Source: Spodoptera frugiperda
Taxonomy: Eukaryota; Arthropoda; Insecta; Lepidoptera; Noctuidae
DNA length: 64,000 nucleotides
Reading direction: 5' to 3'
Assembly (NCBI RefSeq): GCF_023101765.2
Contig: NC_064217.1
Span: 868,001 to 932,000 of the forward strand
A program made the translations under genes and the position numbers. Below are positions 56,246 through 64,000 of this stretch, piece after piece; positions within the stretch are counted from its first letter, which is position 1, and each line of letters begins with the position of its first letter. The notes under the pieces were generated by a model. That model did not search any database, was not told where the DNA came from, and saw only the letters and a list, made by a program, of their open reading frames with translations.

Positions 56246-59200
56246 GGGGAGTTTTAAACTTCACTACTCCGCATCGATTTGATTCCTTCTCGTCCAGAGA
56301 CACAAATCCTGCAGTGGCGTTGTAAGCTGCCATACTACGACTTATAGAGGTTCCTCTCAGCACTCTCGATGTATTATTGTCGTATATGACTGCTTCTGCT
56401 GCTTCGAGTCTATCGTCCAGTATCAGCTCGTTACCTTGCAGATAAGTCTGCAGGATGGCTTCGCAATTCCGCAAGTTAACCTGCTTAGTTGCTTCTATTA
56501 CTGCGACAAACTCGAGAAAAGCGTTTATGAGATGGTCTCTGGGAGTGGCGGCTTGTCGAAGCTTCGGTGGACAAACGTGGCCCATAGCTGCTCTTGTTGG
56601 GGATGACCTAGAATGAGCAGACTGTATTTGAGTGGGACAGCTCTCCGATCCTTGAGTGGACTTGGATGCATTTTTCCTGAAAGGTGACGCAATGAGTCCG
56701 GTTACTGAGCATATGGCTGTTGTTAATGCCCACATTCTGCCTCGGGACTGTAGTTTTTTATTTTCCCTTTCGGTGGCCCGCTGTTGTTGTTGCAGAGCGC
56801 TCTGTTGCAAATATTGTTGCTGTAAACGCTCTGAGCCGCTTGGAGAATCCACCCTTGGCTGGCGCTGAACTGACCTCTTGAGGAAGCTTAAATCTTCCCC
56901 CCTGTCCTCGTACACGATGACCTCATGATGTTCCGAGGCCCTAATACAGCCCATAAGGTCTGCCGTTTTGCCTTTCTCATAAGCCACCACTGCAGCGTCT
57001 ACGCTAATTATTCTGGAGTGTATGCCTTCTACGTCTCCCCACTCACCCACGCCTGACAGCACCTCACATGCTTGTGCAAAACAAGTTTTTGAGTCGACGC
57101 TGGAAAACATTGCGATTGTTTTATTGCGTGTTCGCAATAATCGGCAGCTTCGACCCAACAGTTTCATTTCTGGTAGTGCGTCATAGACTTTACGTCGCAT
57201 GCTTGTTCTGGATGTGCTGCCATTGATCAGGGAGGCTAGGCCCGGTGAAATAGTGAGCCATTTACTATTCCTTTTTTCGCAGAAGGCTATCCCTAGTCTT
57301 TCGCTGCTGGTGTTCATGAATAGGGCTACACCTCGCAACCGTATTCCTTTGGTGCCGCGTTCTCCATGTAGGAGTATTTGCCTCTCATTGATTATGAGCG
57401 GCTCATTAGTACGAGGGGTCTCGGGTACTGCCGTGGCAGTTGTTAGTTGATTCTCCAAGGTGGCTATTTGGTGTCTATTGTTTAATGTGCTGTTTCTTTC
57501 AGCTGCCCTGCTAAAGATAGTGTCTATGTAGCTCAAGAAGTGCGGTCTTTTGACTTTATCAGCTAGAATGGTACTCAGATTGGAGGTATCCAGATTTGTA
57601 TCTATTTGTGTTTCCAAGCTGGATCTGGCGGCCAGAAAACGGGGACAGTCGAGAATAATGTGCCATACTGACTCACTGATGGTTAAGTCACATTCGCAAC
57701 CTGCATTTTCTTTTAATTTGAATCGATGCAGGTACTCAGCGATCCCTCCATGTCCAGTCAACGCTTGTACTTGGGCAGGTGTTAACTTTGTCGATCTCAC
57801 TAAACGATATGCCTCATTGACATCCGGGAGAAACGTCTTAGTGACCTGCCCAGTAGTGGAGGTGGTATACCTGTCCTGCCACTTTCGGATGGTTTCGTCT
57901 CTGATTTTCTTTTTGACGTAGGACATGGGTACCATACAGTAGTCTGCCGTGGTGTTATTTTTCTTTTTGGCAGCAATTTTAGCTAATTCGTCTGCCCTCT
58001 CATTCCCGGCCGTTCCAACATGGGCCCTCAGCCAGTAGAACCGGATTTCTCTTCCCTGTTCCTCCACGGTCTCCACACACTGTTTTATTTCTTTGGCCAA
58101 ACGATGGGTAACTTTGGGGTTCTTTAAGATGTCGAGTGATGACCTAGAGTCACTCATGATGTTTACTCTAGTTGCCCTGCTATCAAGAACCATTTTGGCA
58201 GCTCTGTTCAAAGCGTATAGTTCGGATTGGAAAACCGTGCAGGAAGGGTCCAGGCTAAAAGTGGAGAACACCGACTCACGACCGTCCTCCCACCAGGTCA
58301 AGGCAGAACCGACGCCTCCCTCAATTCTGCTTCCATCTGTGTATATCTGAGGGCCGGTAATTCCTTGGACGAGAGGAGTTCCAGAGTCATCGCTCTCCAG
58401 AAGCTCATAGTTGATAGATCTTAGTTTTGAGGGATGTGGCTGATCTAGGTAGTTAACCTGCCTTTCGAGCTCCTTTTGAGGTGGTAAATAGTCCAGAGAT
58501 AATCCTCTTTTAGTTAGATACAAACTGGCACACTCCTGGACTCTCAAGTCGAGTGGGAGAGTACCGGACAAGACTGTTGCTGATGTGAGCGACACTGTAC
58601 GATACGCTCTGCAGATTTTTTGTGCAAATCCCCTTTGAAGAGCATTTAACTGTTTTTTAATCAACTGTAGCTCCGTCACTGGGGCCCACACATTTGCGGC
58701 GTAAAGTACAATCGGCTCAATGACCGCTACGTAAATTGTTCTCGTTATCTCGCCATTAAGACCCCATGTCACTTTTGCTGCGCGTGCCAGCTGTTTGTAA
58801 ATATCCGCAGCTTTTTTACACGTTGCGGATATGTGTGACCTGAAGGTAAGTTTTCTGTCTATGGTGAGGCCCAAGAGCTTTACCTCATCTACGAGGTTTA
58901 TTCTGGTGCCTGTCATGAACAGTTCTGGGGGCTCAAAAACAAGCCTTTTTGTCAGCAGCATAGCGTTGGTTTTGCTTGCCCCGAACCTAAGCTTGTTGCT
59001 GACCCCCCACGCTGCAACTATTTCCAAGGCACCATTTACCGATTGCTCCAGTGCGCTCACCCTATGGTTCGAGAATAAGAGAACGACGTCGTCCGCAAAT
59101 GCCTGGCAATAAACTCCTTCACCTGTTAGTCTGTGTAGCAATGAATCGAGGATAAGGTTCCAAAAAGTGGGTCCACCTACGGACCCTTGAACACAGCCCT

Positions 59201-59372
59201 TATTTGTCCCCTTTTCACTGCTGGCTCCGGCGAAGTTGACTTTGACTCTCCGTTCGCTGAGGTAGGAGTTTACCATGGCATACAGGTTTTTCGGACACTT
59301 CCTGGCTATAAGTTGATGTTTCAGGGCCGGCCACCAGGCGTTGTCAAAGGCGCCCTCTATGTCTAGTGACAC
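56136..59372 (-). CDS. LINE ORF2 part 2: reverse transcriptase, RNase H and novel linker
   Basis: This is the largest open frame in the window (1,078 codons, opening at the frame break, not at a real start). It begins in RT motif A (LDIEGAFDNAWW, D4). RT motif C is FADD at residues 92-95. RNase H follows with the expected acidic set D346 (YTDGS), E384, D408 and D461 (HVGTAGNERADELA). A C-terminal CCHC-like knuckle (C559, C561, H571, C576) closes the usual R1 ORF2. Normal R1 elements end about there. This one runs on for some 440 residues: a region with KWLTISPGLASLING at about 704-718, a Gln-rich patch at 851-864, a hydrophobic stretch at 880-898 (WALTTAICSVTGLIASPF), and then sequence leading into the helicase. 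I recognise no domain between residues 620 and 1,030. The last 40 codons are out-of-frame nonsense after a C5 run at about 56,243, where the helicase frame takes over. Confidence 0.9.
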   Translation of the reverse strand: MSLDIEGAFDNAWWPALKHQLIARKCPKNLYAMVNSYLSERRVKVNFAGASSEKGTNKGCVQGSVGGPTFWNLILDSLLHRLTGEGVYCQAFADDVVLLFSNHRVSALEQSVNGALEIVAAWGVSNKLRFGASKTNAMLLTKRLVFEPPELFMTGTRINLVDEVKLLGLTIDRKLTFRSHISATCKKAADIYKQLARAAKVTWGLNGEITRTIYVAVIEPIVLYAANVWAPVTELQLIKKQLNALQRGFAQKICRAYRTVSLTSATVLSGTLPLDLRVQECASLYLTKRGLSLDYLPPQKELERQVNYLDQPHPSKLRSINYELLESDDSGTPLVQGITGPQIYTDGSRIEGGVGSALTWWEDGRESVFSTFSLDPSCTVFQSELYALNRAAKMVLDSRATRVNIMSDSRSSLDILKNPKVTHRLAKEIKQCVETVEEQGREIRFYWLRAHVGTAGNERADELAKIAAKKKNNTTADYCMVPMSYVKKKIRDETIRKWQDRYTTSTTGQVTKTFLPDVNEAYRLVRSTKLTPAQVQALTGHGGIAEYLHRFKLKENAGCECDLTISESVWHIILDCPRFLAARSSLETQIDTNLDTSNLSTILADKVKRPHFLSYIDTIFSRAAERNSTLNNRHQIATLENQLTTATAVPETPRTNEPLIINERQILLHGERGTKGIRLRGVALFMNTSSERLGIAFCEKRNSKWLTISPGLASLINGSTSRTSMRRKVYDALPEMKLLGRSCRLLRTRNKTIAMFSSVDSKTCFAQACEVLSGVGEWGDVEGIHSRIISVDAAVVAYEKGKTADLMGCIRASEHHEVIVYEDRGEDLSFLKRSVQRQPRVDSPSGSERLQQQYLQQSALQQQQRATERENKKLQSRGRMWALTTAICSVTGLIASPFRKNASKSTQGSESCPTQIQSAHSRSSPTRAAMGHVCPPKLRQAATPRDHLINAFLEFVAVIEATKQVNLRNCEAILQTYLQGNELILDDRLEAAEAVIYDNNTSRVLRGTSISRSMAAYNATAGFVSLDEKESNRCGVVKFKTPPRFPSGGCQVYQDYARRWDIRNGKIYIGIRTGRHNL

Positions 59373-59380
59373 CAGAACGA

Positions 59381-61159
59381 CTATCTTTTTTCATCCATCT
59401 CTGTTTTTATGCGGTTGACCAGATCATACAGTGCGTCTTCCGTTCCGCGTTGAGGCAGAAATCCATACTGGTTTTTGTGAAGAGTTGGAAGGATGTGCCA
59501 TTGGATTCTGCCTATCATCAGTTTCTCAACTATTTTTCCAAACACAGACAGAAGTCCAATTGGTCTGTAGGACTTTGGATTAGTGTAATCATCTTTGCCT
59601 GGTTTTCGGAGAACTATAACATGCGCAGATTTCCATTGCTTTGGGAAGTATGCCCGCTCTAAGCATGAGTTCGCTATGGCAAGAAACACCTCCCGTCGAC
59701 AATAAATAGCTTCTGCGCAGATATCAGCTGTCAGACCGTCGGCGCCGGGGGCTTTTTTAGGATTGATCTCATTGAGAATCAAATCCAGTTCTGCCTGTGT
59801 AAAGTAAGGGTCGCTTTCCGACAGCTCCTCCATCTCACCTAGACATCTTCCATCCGTTAGTGCACGAAGGTCAGCATGGCCGGGATCATCCGTGGTGGTA
59901 GTGTCATCAGGGTAAAAAGTTTTAGCCAACAATTCCGCTGACTTGTCCGGGTTTAGTGTTTGACCCTCAGAATTTCTAAGCAGGGTGTTTTCTCTACATT
60001 TTGTTGTTTTCCTGATGACCCTGTATATCCCGTCCCACATGCTTTCCCTCTTTTGAGTCGAGCAGAACTCCCTCCAACTCTTTGTTTGTTCTTCATCGGC
60101 TTTTGACGTGTATGTTTCTTTTGCCCGCAAGTATTCCTCAATGACGAACTGTTTGCGAGAGGGAGCTGCGTTCCTTATCCTCCTTTTTCTTCGAAGCACG
60201 TCAGTTTTGAGATCCTCTAAAGAGCTCGTCCACCACGGGGGTTTTGATTTCCCTTTCCTCGGCTTATTTTTGGGTAGGGTGGCATCGCATACCTCCGTGA
60301 TAGCATTTATGTAGGTCGTAATCATGGTTTCCAGCTCTTCAGATGACTGAACACTCATGATACTTTCTGGAGTTATTTGTTTCTTCTCTAGAGAATCTCG
60401 CAGGTGTGATCTAAATTTTGTCCAGTTTGCGTTTTTGGTGTTGTAGACTCTTGTTGTTATGGGCTTTGGGGGTTCCAATGCCTTTTCCAGCTGCAAGTCA
60501 AACGTTATGGCATTGTGGTCAGAGGTTGTGAGGCCTCTATCTACCATCCAGTTCTGAACTTTTGCTAGCAAGGATGTACTGCAGGCTGTAACGTCCACTA
60601 TGCTTGTGAAAAGTCGGTCCCCTCTGAGTGCTTCGAAAGTTGGCGTGTCCCCTGTGTTGAGGATGTGGAGGTCCATTTCGTTTAGGAACGAATTATAATC
60701 TGCTCCCCTCTGGTTCTCCGAGGCGCTGCCCCACCACGGGCTCCAGGCGTTCACGTCTCCAGCTACGATGATATTTTTTGTGGTCAGTTTAGGTATGGAC
60801 TCCTTTAAGCGGATTAAATTGAGATGTATGTCTTGGTCCCCCTCAAGGTAAACCGATATCACTCCAAGCCGCAGGCTACCTGAGACCAACAGTATTGCTA
60901 CTTCAGTTTCTGTTACAAGCTGAGGATCATGTATAGTCCTCAACTGGTCTGAGAAGACGATTACGGCCGCTTTTACTGGCTTTTGTCGATTTATAGTACA
61001 CTGAATTATTCTTGTGCCAGGGTATTCTTGCATTTCACCAGTGTTCCCTACGTAAGGTTCCTGAACCAGTGCTACAGATATACCTTTTTTCTCCGCAACT
61101 TGTAGCAATTCTATGGTGGCTAGCCTGGAGCGATGCAGGTTTGCTTGGATGATACGCAT
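59381..61159 (-). CDS. LINE ORF2 part 1: endonuclease and N-terminal reverse transcriptase
   Basis: This block holds the target-nicking and first polymerase segments of ORF2. I chose the ATG at 61,159 (MRIIQANLHRSR); a GTG 15 bases upstream gives five more residues, and the numbering below counts from it. An APE-like endonuclease fills roughly residues 7-225: N12 in QANLHRS, E39 in QEPY, GDVNAWSPWWG with D140 and N142, and the closing SDH at 218-220. After a helical linker comes the start of the reverse transcriptase: NPKKAPGADG (about 471-480), SYRPIGLLSVFGKIVEKL (535-552) and QYGFLPQRGTEDAL (569-582), which precede catalytic motif A. The frame stops at 59,381 at a run of six A (coding strand), and the next block continues without a gap in the adjacent frame. 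The protein is therefore split inside the polymerase domain in this copy. Confidence 0.9.
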   Translation of the reverse strand: MRIIQANLHRSRLATIELLQVAEKKGISVALVQEPYVGNTGEMQEYPGTRIIQCTINRQKPVKAAVIVFSDQLRTIHDPQLVTETEVAILLVSGSLRLGVISVYLEGDQDIHLNLIRLKESIPKLTTKNIIVAGDVNAWSPWWGSASENQRGADYNSFLNEMDLHILNTGDTPTFEALRGDRLFTSIVDVTACSTSLLAKVQNWMVDRGLTTSDHNAITFDLQLEKALEPPKPITTRVYNTKNANWTKFRSHLRDSLEKKQITPESIMSVQSSEELETMITTYINAITEVCDATLPKNKPRKGKSKPPWWTSSLEDLKTDVLRRKRRIRNAAPSRKQFVIEEYLRAKETYTSKADEEQTKSWREFCSTQKRESMWDGIYRVIRKTTKCRENTLLRNSEGQTLNPDKSAELLAKTFYPDDTTTTDDPGHADLRALTDGRCLGEMEELSESDPYFTQAELDLILNEINPKKAPGADGLTADICAEAIYCRREVFLAIANSCLERAYFPKQWKSAHVIVLRKPGKDDYTNPKSYRPIGLLSVFGKIVEKLMIGRIQWHILPTLHKNQYGFLPQRGTEDALYDLVNRIKTEMDEKR

Positions 61160-61211
61160 TCTGCCGTTGTTCACCTTTGAGGGGGTTGCGTCCTGATTCG
61201 TCTGGTCAACT

Positions 61212-61814
61212 TTAGCAATATGATATGCGGGAGCGTGCTATAGCATCCCATTTTTGACGTTCTCGACAGACTTCGCTGAAGGCATTGTGCGTTATCTCCG
61301 GCCCAACTCCCTGCGCCCTCAAGCAATTCCTGCACGTCGGCGGTTTGTTCGAAAGCCTATTTGGGCATTTCTCCCAAGTATGTGGGTCTCCACAGTGGCT
61401 ACAGAGATGTTCTTTAGCCTGGCAAACGGCTTTTGTGTGACCGTATTCTAGGCATTTGTTGCATTGGACCAGTGGGGATTGGTCGAACACTGGTCTCCTC
61501 TGCAATCCCACATAAATTTTACCGGCCTCCAGGAATCGCTTGTGAGTACCCGGTGACAATTCCAATACAGGGTGACACTCATGTGGGTTTCGTGCCTTTT
61601 TTCTGTATTTCACCCTTATGATGTTGTCTTGCATACTGACGTCACCCAGAAGATGTTTGTTTTGGGCAAGTATGAGTTCTACTAGCTCTGCGTCAGTATG
61701 GTAGGACAGCACATCCGCTATTCTGAGCAGTGGGTTACTTGCTTTGGCAACTTCCACTTTGAGGTCGTCCTTTTTTGGACCTGGCTTTGGACCAACTTCA
61801 TGTCTTCTTTGGTG
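61212..61814 (-). CDS. LINE ORF1, zinc-knuckle block
   Basis: This is the C-terminal nucleic-acid-binding part of ORF1. Counting from the GTG at 61,757 (181 residues), three CCHC-type knuckles follow one another: C99-C102-H107-C112 (CNKCLEYGHTKAVC), C119-C122-H126-C131 (CSHCGDPHTWEKC) and a wider third one, C142-C145-H157-C164. Three knuckles in this order are typical of R1, TRAS and SART-type gag proteins and bind the element's own RNA. The segment before them (NPLLRIADVL, LELSPGTHKRFLEAGKIYVG) is also conserved in the family. The frame is open back to a TAG near 61,815, so the annotated start is only where the frame opens. It ends with a TAA at 61,212, overlapping by about 26 bases the open frame that becomes ORF2. 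Confidence 0.8.
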   Translation of the reverse strand, partial: HQRRHEVGPKPGPKKDDLKVEVAKASNPLLRIADVLSYHTDAELVELILAQNKHLLGDVSMQDNIIRVKYRKKARNPHECHPVLELSPGTHKRFLEAGKIYVGLQRRPVFDQSPLVQCNKCLEYGHTKAVCQAKEHLCSHCGDPHTWEKCPNRLSNKPPTCRNCLRAQGVGPEITHNAFSEVCRERQKWDAIARSRISYC

Positions 61815-61880
61815 CTACAGCTGATAACTATCTTTTGGTTCTTAGCCTTTCTCACCTTTTCCACTTTTGCTCCGGTTTTT

Positions 61881-62199
61881 TTACAGTCCAGAGCAAACCC
61901 TTATCTTTTCAATTACATTGTCCCCTGTGTTTTTGGGGTCGGTTGAACTGATTATAAGGGTATGGTTTGGTCTGTGGACAGGTGGTTTGGATGCCACCTG
62001 CGCATACGTAGGTTGACGGATTTGTTTGACAATGTCTGCCAATGCCATTTCCGTACATACGCTGTGTGCAGGTGGGGGAGGCGTTCGCTCTTTGAGCTGC
62101 CTCATTGTCCGCAGTTCTGACGATACTGCATCCAGGCGCTCGGTGATAGGCTGAAGATTTTGTTCTAATTGAAGAGCTTGTGCCGATAGTGTGTGTCCT
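61881..62199 (-). pseudogene. LINE ORF1, middle segment (frame-broken)
   Basis: This short segment links the coiled coil to the zinc-knuckle part of ORF1. It holds the end of the helical region, then KERTPPPP and a segment with QPTYAQVASKP, a motif common just before the RNA-binding half of R1-type gag proteins. The open frame ends at 61,881. The related sequence goes on in a neighbouring frame (CKKTGAKVEKVRKAKNQ at about 61,885-61,830), with the change at a run of three T (coding strand) near 61,896. It then switches again somewhere around 61,800 to reach the zinc-knuckle block. This is therefore the most damaged part of ORF1. Nothing here suggests a separate protein. Confidence 0.55.
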
Positions 62200-62698
62200 T
62201 GATATGTTCCGCTATGATGTTCATAGTTTTTTTAAGTTCGACTATGTCTTCCTCAATTTTTTGCTGGCTTTGGTTTGTTATTTCTGCTGGAACATTTTGC
62301 TCACGAGAACCTAACTTATCATTAATCTCTTGGCTCACTATCTGGAGGGTGGTGGTATTTTCTATGGCCTTGTGTTGCCATCTGCGCAGTTCGTCTAGTT
62401 GCTGTGACAAAGATTGTACTGTCGTGAGCAACTTAGCCTGTTTTTCTTCAAGAGATTTGAGGTCTGATTGAGATTTCTGTGGCGATTTGTGACTTAGGTT
62501 TAGTTTCGTCACAGTTGCATTAATCTCTTTTGTTGTTCTTTCGATGTCTTCTATCCTCTTGTACGGTTCCATTGTCTCATAGCCCAGCCAAGCACGGATA
62601 GCCTTTATTTCTTTGAGGCTCACTGTTAAATCGTTTCGGGCCAATGCTATTTCTGAGGTCAGTTCTTTTGTTACCTCAGCAATTTTTTTGTTGTGCAT
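62165..62698 (-). CDS. LINE ORF1 (gag-like), coiled-coil block
   Basis: This 177-residue open block continues ORF1 in a shifted frame. It is almost entirely heptad-like and charged (for example ELKKTMNIIAEHIK and QSLSQQLDELRRWQHK), so it is probably a coiled coil. ORF1 proteins of LINEs commonly multimerise through such helices before binding RNA. It has no good start of its own: the first methionine sits at the frame change near 62,685, so it is not an independent gene. The frame ends at 62,165. In the -1 frame the helical, Gln- and Leu-rich sequence continues from about 62,190 towards a Pro-rich stretch (KERTPPPP) at about 62,090. The change of frame lies at a short CA-dinucleotide run near 62,185. 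Confidence 0.65.
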   Translation of the reverse strand: MHNKKIAEVTKELTSEIALARNDLTVSLKEIKAIRAWLGYETMEPYKRIEDIERTTKEINATVTKLNLSHKSPQKSQSDLKSLEEKQAKLLTTVQSLSQQLDELRRWQHKAIENTTTLQIVSQEINDKLGSREQNVPAEITNQSQQKIEEDIVELKKTMNIIAEHIKDTHYRHKLFN

Positions 62699-63239
62699 GA
62701 CGAGACCTTTCCTTCTCCAGGTTTAGCATGTGTCGTGACCTGGAATCTGAAAGAGCGAGACAAGTTTCGTAAAGGGACTGAAGACACTCTATTGCCGTTA
62801 CTTTAAATTCTCGCTTCATGTTCCCGGCAGATTCCAGCGCTGTTTTGCCCCGCTGCAGCTGTTCGTTGGCATATTTGTTAGCCAGGTCCATGGTAATGCC
62901 CGAGCGTTGTCTGCCTGTGGTTAGCATGCTCTTTCTTCCTTGTAAGTCTGACGCATCCTGAGATCCGATTTCCCATGCTTCGTCGTCTGATAGGATGTCT
63001 GCCTGTTCCCAGATTTCTACCTTTTTTATTGCTTCTGCAGCTTGGCTGGAAGTTGAGCGAGTCGTAGATCCGTCGTTCATGGATGACGTCCCTGCCATGG
63101 CCATCAAATGGTTTGGCGTACGCGTCAGTGACGCACACCCGGACCGCGGAATGCTCGTCACTGTTTTTTTTACAGGAGATGGTGATGTGATTGTGATGGC
63201 GGCTGAGCGCTTACCGCGTGTGCTGCTAGTGGTAGACAT
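62676..63239 (-). CDS. LINE ORF1 (gag-like), N-terminal block
   Basis: This is the start of the retrotransposon's nucleic-acid-binding ORF1 protein. The first ATG of the frame is at 63,239 (MSTTSSTRG). The frame is also open eight codons upstream, to a GTG at 63,263, but the ATG is the better start. The N-terminus is basic and rich in Ser, Thr and Pro, followed by an acidic patch (ILSDDEAWE) and a helical, charged C-terminal part, as in other R1 ORF1 proteins. No enzymatic motif is present. The frame runs into a stop at 62,676 just after a run of seven A (coding strand) near 62,685, where the next ORF1 block continues in another frame with 23 bases of overlap. I therefore read it as part of one broken ORF1. 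A programmed frameshift at the A7 is possible but less likely, because similar breaks occur elsewhere in the element. Confidence 0.7.
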   Translation of the reverse strand: MSTTSSTRGKRSAAITITSPSPVKKTVTSIPRSGCASLTRTPNHLMAMAGTSSMNDGSTTRSTSSQAAEAIKKVEIWEQADILSDDEAWEIGSQDASDLQGRKSMLTTGRQRSGITMDLANKYANEQLQRGKTALESAGNMKREFKVTAIECLQSLYETCLALSDSRSRHMLNLEKERSRHAQQKNC

Positions 63240-64000
63240 TTTTAGTCTTTGTGTAAAACACAAAAAAAAAGAGGGGGAAATGTGTATGCAGTCTAGTCTA
63301 ACAGAATGTTTGCTTTGTTACAGTGTTGTATAATATTAGTATTTTATAGATTTTGTTAGTTTATTTTCTAGGGGTTATTGTTAGTATTGTTAATCTATGA
63401 AGTATGATACTATCCGACTGGTCCGCTGATGTCCTGCAGTGGTCGGTGTGTGGTGATGTAGCGCGCACGGCCCGACGTGTGTAGAACCACTGGTGTGATT
63501 GGTCCTGATGTTTCGTTCGTTGAGTGTGAAGTCCGCTCCTCCTCGCACGGGGCCAAACAGATGTTGCCTTTCCCAATTGTTGACGACCAGTTTTTACGGT
63601 CTATGTCAATGGGTCGGATATTTAGCCCTTAGCACCGCAATTCTTGTGTGCAACGGAATTTGTTGTGTCAGCAGTTTTGCAGTAGTCAGTTGTTATCGCC
63701 TTTGATTAATATGTTGATATATACGAACGTGCTGACGGCGCGTGCCTGAATGAAGGTCACGTTCGTGCGTTTGGTGATGCGGCGATTTGTAATTGTTGAT
63801 ATTGTTACCGAAACATATGGTATTATTTGTTTTGATGTTTGTTTAGGGACAGAGAGTCTCTTTGCCCTTAGTAGTGCCTGCAGGTTGTGATGCGGCTATA
63901 CCAATGTTCAGTTTCGCCGGAACGAGGTGATTACACTGACCTTTCTGGGTTTTATTGCTGAGTACCAGGAGTCTGGCTCTTTATTCCTGATCCTGTTGAG
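63240..64000 (-). other. 5' leader of the helicase LINE (to the window edge)
   Basis: No coding potential resembling gag is seen upstream of the ORF1 start. The base composition is more GC-rich than the surrounding moth DNA and continuous with the element. I therefore take it as the retrotransposon's 5' untranslated region and internal promoter, continuing past the window. No boundary or target duplication is visible. Confidence 0.45.

Larger units (their letters stand above)
54652..64000 (-). mobile_element. R1-clade non-LTR retrotransposon with viral-type helicase
   Basis: This is one LINE read right to left: 5' leader (from the window edge to about 63,240), ORF1 (63,239-61,212), ORF2 (61,159-55,194), a 3' untranslated region of about 540 bases, a polyadenylation-type AATAAA near the end, and a poly(A) tract seen as T17 at 54,652-54,668. 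The order gag with three zinc knuckles, APE-type endonuclease, reverse transcriptase and RNase H is the plan of R1-clade LINEs. The oddity is that ORF2 does not stop after RNase H. It continues about 600 codons further and ends in a complete SF1 helicase. The 5' end lies outside the window, so no target duplication can be tested. The flank beyond the poly(A) (54,651 downward) does not look like 28S rDNA to me, so a site-specific rDNA insertion is unlikely. It lies antisense in what is probably the first intron of the globin gene. Confidence 0.9.

Noticed and set aside
1..64000. LTR retrotransposons
   Set aside because: I looked for long terminal direct repeats and for protease or integrase motifs and saw none. 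A computed self-alignment would be needed to be certain.

Overview
The window looks like nuclear DNA of a moth, most likely a noctuid. The composition is AT-rich and non-coding. It is littered with short repeats I recognise from that group: tRNA-headed SINEs, a poly(A)-tailed repeat with a CACCTGATGG-type 3' part, and LINE tails ending in microsatellites. I cannot name the species. Almost nothing before 34 kb is coding; it is intergenic or intronic DNA with SINE, MITE and LINE-tail insertions.

Three coding items stand out. (1) 34,274-36,467 is a DNA transposon flanked by TA with inverted ends. It carries a spliced SWIM zinc-finger gene on + and the beginning of a THAP-domain gene on -, facing each other. 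An internal deletion has removed the catalytic parts of both. The two-gene layout resembles ISL2EU-type transposons (THAP transposase plus YqaJ-type nuclease). (2) 49,278-49,471 is the first coding exon of a host globin with a putatively lipid-modified N-terminus (MGC). It ends in a phase-2 intron at the conserved globin position B12.2. The rest of that gene is not in the window, so 49,472 to 64,000 is probably inside its first intron. (3) 54,652 to the right edge, on -, is a large, nearly complete R1-clade LINE. It has ORF1 (gag-like, three zinc knuckles) and ORF2 (endonuclease, reverse transcriptase, RNase H). After a linker of about 400 residues, ORF2 continues into a complete superfamily-1 RNA helicase of the alphavirus/tobamovirus type. 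This captured viral helicase in a retrotransposon is the most interesting system here. I recall a 2015 report of R1 LINEs with such a domain in insects, so the class is probably not new, but this copy is long and keeps every helicase motif.

Layout: 1-2.2 kb, possible small non-coding exons and repeat tails; 2.8-34 kb, SINEs (several with target duplications), hairpin MITEs and a hAT-like MITE; 34.3-36.5 kb, the two-gene transposon; 37.0-37.4 kb, a Harbinger-like MITE; 37.5-39.2 kb, a 1.7-kb TA-flanked element with a long internal inverted repeat; 39-49 kb, more SINE and MITE debris; 48.9-49.5 kb, globin exon and possible upstream control region; 50.9-53.0 kb, a composite repeat with a 149-bp tandem duplication, about 600 bp of TTTTA satellite and a CAGACAAA array; 53.56-54.30 kb, a 5'-truncated R1-like LINE with a perfect 14-bp target duplication; 54.65-64 kb, the helicase LINE, antisense to the globin gene.

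The reading frames of the helicase LINE are broken at about seven places. Six of these lie at mononucleotide or dinucleotide runs and the seventh could not be assigned. That fits either a recently dead copy or long-read indel errors in the assembly.
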